NCBI RefSeq assembly: GCF_030412965.1
Contig: NZ_JAUHJQ010000005.1
Coordinates: 62,001 to 126,000 of the forward strand
Length of the DNA stretch: 64,000 bases
Direction of reading: 5' to 3'
Source: Nocardioides oceani
GTDB taxonomy: Bacteria; Actinomycetota; Actinomycetes; Propionibacteriales; Nocardioidaceae
Every line of letters begins with the position of its first letter. Within the stretch, counting starts at the first letter, position 1. Below, piece by piece: positions 1-6,192 of the stretch. Under the pieces are notes generated by a model. The model did no database searches. It was not told the origin of the DNA and was given only the letters and a program-made list of their open reading frames with translations. The translations under genes were made by a program, and so were the position numbers.

Positions 1-447
1 GTCGTCCCGCCACCGGTCGCAGATCGTGATGCCGCGGCCGCCGTATCGCGGGTAGGCGTGATGGGTGGGTCGCGTGCAGCGGGCGACCATGTCGAGGTAC
101 GACTCGTAGAGCGGGTGGGTCGTCTTGCCGCCCCGCCAGTTCGGGTTGGTCTCGCCTGCCTTGGCGCAGCCGCAGGAGCGGACGTTGCTCGTGAGTTCCT
201 TAGCCCGGACGGTCTTGACGGTGCCGCAGTCGCAGCGGACGCGGACGTTCGGCTGCGGCGCTACGCGGCGCTCGAGGACGACCAGGCGGCCGTACCGCTC
301 GCCGGCCTCGAAGATCTTGCTCGCGATGCGGGCGACCTGGTTCGGGTCGCCGTGCTTCTTCGCGCGCCGATAGTGCGTGCGGCAGAATCCCTTCGCCTTG
401 TGGGGCTCGGAGCAACCGTCGACGGAGCACCTCGTCGTGGCGGTCAC
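1..447 (-). CDS. Phage HNH/AP2-type DNA-binding endonuclease-like protein, 3' part missing (runs off the left edge)
   Basis: An open frame begins with GTG at 447 and is still open at base 1, giving at least 149 residues. The N-terminus has a Cys/His cluster (CSVDGC...FCRTHY), then YGRLVVLER, then a second knuckle (RCDCG...RSCGC), then THPLYESYLDMVARC and YPRYGGRGITICDRW. This order is typical of a small phage protein family of HNH or AP2-like type that binds DNA through zinc knuckles; the HNH region proper would lie further left. The start overlaps the stop of the RecT-like gene by 4 bp (GTGA), so it belongs to the leftward early operon. A homing-endonuclease-like or DNA-modification role is possible; family assignment is from remembered motif patterns. 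Confidence 0.72.
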   Translation of the reverse strand, partial: MTATTRCSVDGCSEPHKAKGFCRTHYRRAKKHGDPNQVARIASKIFEAGERYGRLVVLERRVAPQPNVRVRCDCGTVKTVRAKELTSNVRSCGCAKAGETNPNWRGGKTTHPLYESYLDMVARCTRPTHHAYPRYGGRGITICDRWRDD

Positions 448-1502
448 GCTGCAACCCCCTTGCGGAGCAGCTCGAGGTAGTGCGTGAGCTCGGTCGCGCC
501 GGCCTCGTCGGGAAGCAACCCGCCCATGCGCCGGGAGAAGTCGTCCGCGGCATCGATGCCGCGCTCGGTCGCCTCCGCGACGACCTCATCCCAGAGCGCA
601 TCGGCGTCCTGAGTGGGCTCCGGCGCGGACCCCGGGCCGTCGGAGACCAACTCGGCGTCGACGACATCGTCCGGCGCAGCGGAGCGGTCCCGCTCCAAGG
701 CGTCGATGACGAGAGAGGCCTCGTCCTTCGTGAGGTCGTTGCGGGACGAGACCTCGCGGCCGATGACCCCCGCGACGAAGTCGAGCGCAGGCTGCCGGTC
801 GGTGAGACCCGCCTCGCGCATCGCGGCGCCCATCTTCTTCAGCTGTGCCGACGTGATGCCGTCCGCACCGGCGGCGTCGAGATACAGATCGGGGCGGCAG
901 ACCTCGCATTGACCAGAAGCGCAGCACTCGGCGTCGCTACCCTCCCGAACAGGCGAGCCGCTCGGCACGGGGGCGTTCCGCATCGCCTCGCGCATCCGGT
1001 CCGCGCTAGACGCTGCGGCCGACTGGGACCGCGGACCCGCCTCGGGCCGCTGCTCGTCGTACGCCGGGATTCCGGTCACAGCGAACGCACGCCGCAGGGC
1101 GTGTGCCTCGGCGGCCTTGAGCGCCATCTCCTGCGCGTACTGCTTGTTGCCGCCGTTGACGGAGTACCGACCCGGGTAGGTGAACGGGTGGCCCATGTCC
1201 TTGCGGTAGACGCTGACCTTCGCGACCCACTCGCCGTCGACGACGACGGGGTCCTGCTCGACGACGATCCCGTCGAGCTGTCCGGATCGGTGGGCGATGT
1301 GCAGCAGCCCGTCCCGGGTGACGTAGACGCCGCCCTTGGGGATGACGATGACGTGCTTGAGGACGGGGTCGAGGTCGTAGCGACGGCAGACCGCGACCAT
1401 GGCCTGGTCGGCCGGGTTGTTCGGGTTGAGACCGAGGTAGCGGGCGACCTCGCTCGCGTTGTAGTCACCGATCTGGGTGGAGTTGGCCTGCTCGATGGTC
1501 AT
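444..1502 (-). CDS. RecT-like phage single-strand annealing protein
   Basis: The 352-residue protein resembles phage RecT/Bet annealing proteins over residues 15-150 (LDPVLKHVIVIPKGGVYVTR, a basic QYAQEMALKAAEAHALRRAF helix near 121-140). These proteins pair complementary strands during phage recombination and normally work with an exonuclease, and a YqaJ-type nuclease gene lies directly upstream with a 4-bp ATGA overlap. Residues 160-205 form a linker with a Cys cluster (ECCASGQCEVC), and an acidic tail follows, similar to tails that bind SSB or exonuclease partners. The start ATG at 1502 is fixed by translational coupling. RecT and Bet are separate subfamilies and I cannot tell which is closer. 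Confidence 0.8.
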   Translation of the reverse strand: MTIEQANSTQIGDYNASEVARYLGLNPNNPADQAMVAVCRRYDLDPVLKHVIVIPKGGVYVTRDGLLHIAHRSGQLDGIVVEQDPVVVDGEWVAKVSVYRKDMGHPFTYPGRYSVNGGNKQYAQEMALKAAEAHALRRAFAVTGIPAYDEQRPEAGPRSQSAAASSADRMREAMRNAPVPSGSPVREGSDAECCASGQCEVCRPDLYLDAAGADGITSAQLKKMGAAMREAGLTDRQPALDFVAGVIGREVSSRNDLTKDEASLVIDALERDRSAAPDDVVDAELVSDGPGSAPEPTQDADALWDEVVAEATERGIDAADDFSRRMGGLLPDEAGATELTHYLELLRKGVAA

Positions 1503-2395
1503 GACGGGTCCCCTTCCAGGGGCAGATCAGCGGTGGACTTGGCGACCTGGTTCAGCTGGAACCCGGTCCTGTTGGGCTGGCGGCGGGCGACCTTGATGCC
1601 GCCGCAGGTGGCGAACCGGGTCTCGCCCATGAGGTCGAGGACGGTGGACTTGGCCTGGCGCTCGCGCGTCTCGGCGTCCTTGCGGGCGGCGAGCGCCTCG
1701 AGGTACTCGCGGGCGGTCGCCGTCGGAATCTCGACGGCGCTGTCGTCGATGGCGCGGTAGAGCTTGCGGAGCGCGTCGTACGTCGCGGTGGTGCCGTCGA
1801 GCGCCGGCGGGCGGTCAGCAGCGACGGAGTCCATGAACGCTCGGCACCGCTGCTCGAGTTCGGTGCCGACCTCGGGGTCGTAGGTGACGCGGTAGAGGGC
1901 GAAGTCGAGGAACGCGCCGATGATGGGCACGTCGGTGACGTGGATGCCGGAGACGTGCATCTGCCAGTAGGCCTGGAACAGGTAGTACGTCGGGATCTCG
2001 TCGGTGCCGGGCGCGCCCCACTCCTCGAGCTCGCGTGCGGACTTCGCCTCGACGAGCCGGGGCGCGGCAGCGGGGAACGCGACGGCGTCGGGTGTGGCTG
2101 CAGCCCACCCGTCCTTGACGTAGAGGGGGTGCACGCGCCACTGGTTCTGGTCGGCTGTGTCGATGCCGTGCTCGTCGGCGTACCACTGCAGGACTGCCGG
2201 CTCGAGGTAGTGCCCGCGGGACTGGACGGCGGTCTGGGGTTCCTCGGGGAGCTCGTTGCGCATCTTGTGCCACATCGAGCGGGGGGAGTCCCAGGGTGAG
2301 GCGCCCAGGATCGCGGCGACCTTCGATGCGGTCATGAGGCGGAGCCATCCGGGGGAGCCCGGCTGCAGCGCCTCGTCGTGCGCGACGGCGCTCAT
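1499..2395 (-). CDS. YqaJ-family viral exonuclease
   Basis: This 298-residue protein has the layout of YqaJ/lambda-exonuclease nucleases: an N-terminal LTASK-like element (LMTASKVAAILG, residues 20-31), GHYLEPAVLQWY near 61-72, and a PD-(D/E)XK core with candidate metal ligands D103 and E116-A-K118, followed by Q141 in YLFQAYWQM. It is expected to degrade one strand of duplex ends and feed the annealase encoded downstream. A longer open frame exists to 2515, but ATG at 2395 overlaps the upstream stop as ATGA and starts the conserved region, so I chose it. It sits in a leftward operon of overlapping genes typical of phage early transcription. Confidence 0.85.
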   Translation of the reverse strand: MSAVAHDEALQPGSPGWLRLMTASKVAAILGASPWDSPRSMWHKMRNELPEEPQTAVQSRGHYLEPAVLQWYADEHGIDTADQNQWRVHPLYVKDGWAAATPDAVAFPAAAPRLVEAKSARELEEWGAPGTDEIPTYYLFQAYWQMHVSGIHVTDVPIIGAFLDFALYRVTYDPEVGTELEQRCRAFMDSVAADRPPALDGTTATYDALRKLYRAIDDSAVEIPTATAREYLEALAARKDAETRERQAKSTVLDLMGETRFATCGGIKVARRQPNRTGFQLNQVAKSTADLPLEGDPS

Positions 2396-2694
2396 GCGCA
2401 CCACGTCCCGAGCTCCGCGATCGCCGGCACGACACCCACACCGGCCAGTGCGGGGTGGATGGCCACGAGCTCCGCGACGGTGCGCAGCGGCTCGGGCTTC
2501 CCGCCCCGGCACCACCGCGACGCGCAGTCGGAGTCGAGGTACTCGTGACGGCCGTGGTTGAACGGTCGGCCGCAGTGGGGCAGGCCGGCCTCGATGAGGT
2601 CGACCACCGCCTGCGGGTCGGTGCCAGGAACGACCGGGTCGCCGTTCAGGAACGGGTCGCGGGCCGGGGCCCAGCCGGCGTGCTCGGTGGTCAT
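2392..2694 (-). CDS. Hypothetical phage protein, 100 aa
   Basis: This is a small acidic protein beginning MTTEHAGWAPARD. Near the middle are two short Cys/His pieces (HCGRPFNHGRHEY and DCASRWCRGG) that could bind a metal, and the C-terminus is a hydrophobic helix-like stretch (AELVAIHPALAGVGVV). ATG at 2694 overlaps the stop of the upstream gene by one base, and the stop overlaps the YqaJ start by 4 bp, so it is almost certainly translated as part of the early operon. I do not recognise the family. An accessory role to the recombination pair is possible from position only. Confidence 0.6.
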   Translation of the reverse strand: MTTEHAGWAPARDPFLNGDPVVPGTDPQAVVDLIEAGLPHCGRPFNHGRHEYLDSDCASRWCRGGKPEPLRTVAELVAIHPALAGVGVVPAIAELGTWCA

Positions 2695-3032
2695 CACAGG
2701 ACTCCTGCGTCGTGGCGGGCGTCGATGCGGCAATCGACGCAGTGGTCGAGCCGGCAGTCGCCGCAGAGGAAGTTGAGGTGGGTGCACGCCGGCTCGGCGT
2801 GACCCGGGCACGGCTCGTTGTCGAGGCAGAGCACGACGTTGCAGTCGGGGGCCTGGCACACCGTGTGGTCGAGGTGGATGACGCCGGTGGCGCGCGCGAG
2901 GGCGACGAGGTCCTCGACGCGGCGCTGGCGGCGGCGCTCCTTGCGGTCGGGGTCGTCGAGATAGGCGACCGCGGAGAGGAGGCAGAACGCGATCGCGACG
3001 GCGGCGACGAGGGTCCAGTCCTGGGCGGTCAT
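2694..3032 (-). CDS. Small phage membrane protein with Cys/His-rich C-terminus
   Basis: The protein has 112 residues. Residues 6-25 form one hydrophobic segment (WTLVAAVAIAFCLLSAVAYL), followed by a basic stretch (RKERRRQRR), which predicts an N-out, C-in single-pass topology. The C-terminal half holds many Cys and His residues in pairs (CQAPDC, CLDNEPCPGH, CTHLNFLCGDC, CVDCRID), which suggests one or more zinc-ribbon-like folds on the cytoplasmic side. It overlaps both neighbours by 1-4 bp. I do not recognise the family; a membrane-anchored zinc protein in a prophage early operon could act on host functions, but nothing here shows that directly. Confidence 0.6.
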   Translation of the reverse strand: MTAQDWTLVAAVAIAFCLLSAVAYLDDPDRKERRRQRRVEDLVALARATGVIHLDHTVCQAPDCNVVLCLDNEPCPGHAEPACTHLNFLCGDCRLDHCVDCRIDARHDAGVL

Positions 3033-3379
3033 GCCGTCACCGACCGGAGGCGGGCGGTGTCGAGCGCGACGTACCAGAGGTCGACGCGGACGCCGGTGTC
3101 GGGCAGCCGGCCGAGGCAGTGGACCTCGCGGGCGCGGCCGCGGGGGGTCTCGATGATCTCGTCGACCTCGATCGACTCCGACCAGGGCAGCATCGAGATG
3201 GGGCTGAGCTGGATCTCGATGCGGTTGATCGGGTGGCCGCTGGCGGGGGTGTCGCAGTCGGCGTACAGCGGGAGATCGCGGGTGGCCATGTGAAGCCCGA
3301 GGGCCATGAGGCCGTGGGCGACGACGGCGGTTGAGACGGACACCGCGGCGGTGTCGGTGGCGGTGCTGGTCCCCGTCAT
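3029..3379 (-). CDS. Hypothetical phage protein, 116 aa
   Basis: ATG at 3379 follows a strong ribosome site (AAGGAG, 7 nt upstream), so this gene has its own initiation signal in the leftward operon. The sequence starts with a Thr/Ser/Ala-rich stretch and continues as a mixed alpha/beta protein (LPLYADCDTPASGHPINRIEIQL, ESIEVDEIIETPRGRAREVHCLG). No known domain is evident. Its stop overlaps the next gene start by 4 bp. Upstream (3380-3457) is a 78-bp gap that carries only this ribosome site. Confidence 0.55.
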   Translation of the reverse strand: MTGTSTATDTAAVSVSTAVVAHGLMALGLHMATRDLPLYADCDTPASGHPINRIEIQLSPISMLPWSESIEVDEIIETPRGRAREVHCLGRLPDTGVRVDLWYVALDTARLRSVTA

Positions 3380-3457
3380 GGGAGACTCCTTCCAGTTCGT
3401 GAACCCCGGTTCTTGCTGTCCAGGCGGGCCGGGGTTCCGGCTTTCTCGGGTGGTGGG

Positions 3458-3763
3458 TCAGGCGATGCGCTTGGCGCGGCGCGACTGCGCCGACTTGAGC
3501 GCGAGGCGCTGGTAGTGCGCGCGGCGCGCGGACTCGGCGCGGATTGCCCGCTCGTCGGCCGCGAGCTTCCGCTCGGGGTCGACCTGGTCCTCGAACTTCC
3601 GGGCCATCGCGTCCCGGGCGGCCTGCGTCGCCGCGGACCGGTCCTCGGTGTTCGCCCACCGGGTGCGGGCGGCGATCTTCGCGATCTGGCGACGGTCGGC
3701 CTTGGAGGCCGGCACGTTCGTCGGGTAGCCGTCCTCGGGGTTCGTGACGGTCGGGCGCGCCAT
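3458..3763 (-). CDS. Hypothetical phage protein, 101 aa, basic and helical
   Basis: The protein is strongly charged and Ala/Arg-rich (ASKADRRQIAKIAARTRWANTEDR, then a long KFEDQVDPERKLAADERAIRAESARRAHYQRLALKSAQSRRAK helix). It is predicted to be almost wholly helical and could bind nucleic acid, but I recognise no family. ATG at 3763 overlaps the stop of the Cro-like gene by one base (TGATG), so it is the second gene of the leftward operon. Confidence 0.6.
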   Translation of the reverse strand: MARPTVTNPEDGYPTNVPASKADRRQIAKIAARTRWANTEDRSAATQAARDAMARKFEDQVDPERKLAADERAIRAESARRAHYQRLALKSAQSRRAKRIA

Positions 3764-3996
3764 CAGGCCACGTCCTGCTCTTCGACGACCTCGAACAGGT
3801 CCTCAAGGTCGGCCTTGAGGGCGGTGACGAGTGCGGCAATGAACTTCGGGCCGGGCTGCTGCTTGCCGCGGAGGACGCGGGACAGGTTGCCGGCGTCGAT
3901 GCCCATGGCTTCGGCGAGCGCGGTGTCGGTGGTGAGGCCGACCCAGCGGCGGATCTTGTCCAGCTGGTCGGTCTTGAGTCGCAGAACGGCGGTCAT
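3763..3996 (-). CDS. Cro-like helix-turn-helix protein
   Basis: ATG at 3996 has a good ribosome site (AAGGAGGGG) 6 nt upstream and begins the conserved part, so longer upstream frames are rejected. The 77-residue product has an HTH of XRE/Cro type (TDTALAEAMGIDAGNLSRVL, residues about 20-40), then a short acidic C-terminal helix (LEDLFEVVEEQ). It is the first gene of the leftward early operon and faces the repressor gene across a 252-bp control region, the arrangement of a Cro or excise-type early regulator in temperate phages. Cro is the favoured reading; an antitoxin-like regulator is an alternative. Confidence 0.78.
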   Translation of the reverse strand: MTAVLRLKTDQLDKIRRWVGLTTDTALAEAMGIDAGNLSRVLRGKQQPGPKFIAALVTALKADLEDLFEVVEEQDVA

Positions 3997-4042
3997 CAAC
4001 TCCCCTCCTTCCTGGTGCTGTAGGGCCGCCTGACCTGCTGTC

Positions 4043-4200
4043 TTGCGGCAACACATGGAACATACGTCAACACATAGAACCAGCGCAATACGGCAAAGTA
4101 AAGAATTGGAAGGGGGCACCTGCGCAAGCGACAAGGCGGCTTGACCTGCGAAAACACACCGGTTGTCATTCGTGACCTGCCACCTTGCGTCAACGCAAGG
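4043..4200. promoter_or_regulatory. Prophage switch region: repeated operator-like sites
   Basis: Between the divergent Cro-like and repressor genes, an AT-richer segment holds copies of a 13-mer close to TTGCGTCAACACA: TTGCGGCAACACA (4043-4055), ATACGTCAACACA (4062-4074), CTGCGAAAACACA (4146-4158) and TTGCGTCAACGCA (4185-4197). The last lies in a perfect inverted repeat, CCTTGCG-TCAA-CGCAAGG (4183-4200). The first two copies are 19 bp apart and share CACATRGAAC. CGCAATACGG also occurs twice (4084-4093, 4231-4240). Spacing and position fit operators of a lambda-like switch bound by the flanking HTH proteins; this is inference. Promoter hexamers are not clear enough to assign. Confidence 0.6.
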
Positions 4201-4248
4201 CATAGTTGGGACCGTGATGAGCCCGAAACGACGCAATACGGTTCCGGC

Positions 4249-4722
4249 GTGAGTTGGCAGGCCTACGTCGAGTCCCGGTTGCTGGGAAGGACCCAGACCT
4301 CGGTAGCGACCGACGCAGGCGTGTCCCAGGGCACGATCTCGCGCTGGAAGTCAGGGCAACAGAACGCAGACGCGCAGCAGGCGATCGCCTTCGCGAAGGC
4401 GACGGGGGACGCACCGCTGCGGGCCCTCGTCGCTGCCGGGATCCTCGAAGAGGAAGACCTCGAGTACCGCCCGGTCGACCCTTCTTTGAACGAGCTCACC
4501 GACCGTGAACTCGCAGACGCGATCTACGCCCGGTTGCAGAAGCTACGAGGAGAGGAAGGTGATGGCGATGGAGACGCCGCCCCCACCACGGCCGGGCCGC
4601 TGAGCCCGGTGCCTGGCCCCTACGACGAGGACCTCGACAGGCTCGAGGACGAGCGTGAGGAGCGGCCGCCGTACGCCGGCGGCGTCACGTTGCCGTCGGC
4701 CGCCCGCAAGAACAAGGAGTAG
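4249..4722 (+). CDS. Phage immunity repressor-like HTH protein
   Basis: The product starting at GTG 4249 has 157 residues with an N-terminal HTH (RTQTSVATDAGVSQGTISRWKSG) followed by a helical region (AIAFAKATGDAPLRALVAAGI) and an acidic C-terminal tail. This matches repressors of actinobacterial temperate phages. The frame is open back to 4141, but those residues do not look coding. A tiny frame, MSPKRRNTVPA (4216-4251), ends in the GTGA that overlaps the GTG start, which suggests either translational coupling to a leader peptide or a leaderless start. It faces the Cro-like gene and is followed by an ImmA/IrrE-type gene. Confidence 0.72.
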   Translation: MSWQAYVESRLLGRTQTSVATDAGVSQGTISRWKSGQQNADAQQAIAFAKATGDAPLRALVAAGILEEEDLEYRPVDPSLNELTDRELADAIYARLQKLRGEEGDGDGDAAPTTAGPLSPVPGPYDEDLDRLEDEREERPPYAGGVTLPSAARKNKE

Positions 4723-4729
4723 GCGAGCG

Positions 4730-5215
4730 GTGTCGGTGGTCGCACTTACGTTCCAGCGCATGTTCGACCGCCGGAAGATTCGCGACCACCGTGGGCATCA
4801 CCCGTGGCGTGCCATTGGGATGCTCCCCGACTGGCGCGTCGAGTTCACCCGCGACCTGGCACCCGACGAGCTCGGGCTGACCATCCATGCCGAGAAGCGA
4901 GTCCTTATCCGCGACGGGCTGACCCAGCACGAGCGCCGGTCCACCATCTGCCACGAGACGGGACATGTGCTGCGAGGCCCGGTCTCCTCATGTCACCAGC
5001 TCTACGAGGAGTCGCTCGTCGAACGCCAGGCGTCGCGGCTGCTGCTCCCGTCTGTGAGACGCATCGGCCACACCCTCGCCTGGTACGCCGCGGACTACAC
5101 CAAGACGGCGTGGGAGATGTGGGTCGACGAGCGCTTGCTCAACGCCCGGCTGTCGACGCTCGCGCCGGCAGACCGACTGTGGCTCGACGAACAGCTCGAC
5201 ACGATCCTGATCTGA
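4730..5215 (+). CDS. ImmA/IrrE-family metallopeptidase-like protein
   Basis: From GTG 4730 (AAGGAG upstream) the protein has 161 residues. It holds a zinc-peptidase motif, HETGH, at residues 75-79, preceded by HERRSTIC, as in the IrrE/ImmA family, and a downstream Glu-rich helix (LYEESLVERQASRLLLP, residues 91-107) that would give the third zinc ligand. Family members cleave HTH repressors; ImmA of ICEBs1 cleaves ImmR. Its place directly after the repressor gene suggests that it inactivates this repressor during induction. It starts 7 bp after the repressor stop, so the two are co-transcribed. Confidence 0.8.
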   Translation: MSVVALTFQRMFDRRKIRDHRGHHPWRAIGMLPDWRVEFTRDLAPDELGLTIHAEKRVLIRDGLTQHERRSTICHETGHVLRGPVSSCHQLYEESLVERQASRLLLPSVRRIGHTLAWYAADYTKTAWEMWVDERLLNARLSTLAPADRLWLDEQLDTILI

Positions 5216-5240
5216 CCAGCGCCACGAAGGAGACACACGG

Positions 5241-5693
5241 ATGACGGACAGCCCCCCGCGCCGCGCTTGGGATGCCGTGCTCTCCTGGCCTGCCTGGCAA
5301 CGGGTAGCCGCTGCCCTCGGACTGCTCGTGCTGATCTCTGCGGTTGTACAGCTGCTCGACCGAGACGAGCCCGAGTCGTCGTACCGACCGCCAGTCGACT
5401 TCGAGCGGACGGTGGTCTACGAGCTCGAGGGCAGCGTCCGGTACGCCGACATCACAATGACCACTCCTACGGGGATCGAGCAGGTCAGCGGGGACGTGCC
5501 GCTGACGAACCGCAACGGGGACCGAGGCCTGGTCATCACCGGGTTCAACTCCGGCGACTTCGTCTCGATCTCTGCCCAGAAGCCGGGGGAGGGCGGGTCG
5601 ATTACGTGCCGCATCACGATCGACGGACAGGTGGTCTCGGAGAACACCTCGACAGCCGCGTACGGCATCGCCTCCTGCGACGGGACCGCCTGA
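5241..5693 (+). CDS. MmpS-like membrane-anchored protein (prophage cargo)
   Basis: The 150-residue protein has one transmembrane segment (VAAALGLLVLISAVVQLL, residues about 22-39) and then an outside beta-rich domain: VVYELEGSVRYADITMTTP, GIEQVSGDVPL, DFVSISAQ, SITCRITIDGQVVSENTST, and a final YGIASC. This order, with Cys in TCRI and SC, matches the MmpS accessory domain of actinobacteria, which normally partners MmpL transporters. There is no MmpL here. Position between the immunity genes and the attachment site is typical of lysogenic-conversion genes, so an envelope role in the lysogen such as superinfection exclusion is a guess. It has a good ribosome site (AAGGAG). Confidence 0.65.
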   Translation: MTDSPPRRAWDAVLSWPAWQRVAAALGLLVLISAVVQLLDRDEPESSYRPPVDFERTVVYELEGSVRYADITMTTPTGIEQVSGDVPLTNRNGDRGLVITGFNSGDFVSISAQKPGEGGSITCRITIDGQVVSENTSTAAYGIASCDGTA

Positions 5694-5767
5694 CTGACCA
5701 TCTAGTTCCATGCACTACGTCGAAGCCGCCGCCGCGTAATCGCAGGTCAGCACAGCGCATAGCAGGC

Positions 5768-5817
5768 CATTCCTTACAACGAGGTGGTCGGGGGTTCGAT
5801 CCCCTCTGCGCCCACCA
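5768..5817 (+). other. tRNA 3'-end fragment: prophage attachment-site junction
   Basis: Bases 5790-5806 form a tRNA T-arm (GGGGG-TTCGATC-CCCTC), followed by the 3' acceptor strand TGCGCCC (5807-5813), discriminator A and encoded CCA (5815-5817). The 5' part does not make a tRNA: no GGGCGCA partner or D-arm occurs upstream and the anticodon stem around CTTACAA (5773-5779) pairs badly. A tRNA 3' end without its 5' half next to phage genes is the usual product of integrase-mediated insertion into a tRNA gene. The reconstituted full tRNA should lie on the + strand at the other prophage end, left of this window. Anticodon-loop sequence hints at a valine tRNA, tentatively. Confidence 0.75.
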
Positions 5818-5937
5818 CCCTTCCTCTCTCCGCTTCCTGCGTCCCGCGGTGATTTTGCCAATCCGGGAGCCGTTGCTGGCCGAACCCTGTGTGGTGCGCC
5901 TCACGTCGGGGCGTCCGCGACCCCTGGGAGGGCACGC

Positions 5938-6192
5938 ATGAGCGACACCAACAGGAGGAAGTTCCTCGCCGCGACGGGAGCCGGAGCGGCGGTGGGGGCG
6001 GTGGCCCTGACCACCGGCTCGGCGTCGGCCGCCGAGGCGAGGCTGCGCAGCACCAGCGCGAAGGACCGCGTCGTCGCGGTCGTCGAGGACCACCGCTCGA
6101 GCGAGCTCACGCTGCTCGTCGGTGAGCGCGAGGTCGTCGTCCGCGACCGCGACCTGGTCACCCGCATCCTCAACGCAGCGGGAGGCGAGTGA
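5938..6192 (+). CDS. Small Tat-exported protein, 84 aa
   Basis: The N-terminus is a clear twin-arginine signal: NRRKFLAATG, then a hydrophobic stretch and SASAAEA, predicting cleavage near residue 32. Only about 50 residues remain (KDRVVAVVEDHRSSELTLLVGEREVVVRDRDLVTRILNAAGG), a compact alpha/beta piece of unknown family. ATG at 5938 has GGGAGG upstream. The stop overlaps the start of the DUF4331 gene by one base, so the two are translationally coupled and probably act together. It is the first gene on the host side of the prophage junction. Confidence 0.7.
   Translation: MSDTNRRKFLAATGAGAAVGAVALTTGSASAAEARLRSTSAKDRVVAVVEDHRSSELTLLVGEREVVVRDRDLVTRILNAAGGE

Noticed and set aside
1499..2515. 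YqaJ protein starting at 2515
   Set aside because: The first 40 residues are an out-of-frame reading of the upstream gene; the ATGA overlap at 2392-2395 marks the start.
4141..4248. N-terminal extension of the repressor from ATG 4141
   Set aside because: It would cover the operator palindrome and repeats, has no ribosome site, and its residues do not look like the start of an HTH protein.
5740..5817. Complete tRNA gene
   Set aside because: T-arm, acceptor 3' strand and CCA are present, but there is no matching 5' acceptor strand or D-arm and the anticodon stem has mismatches.
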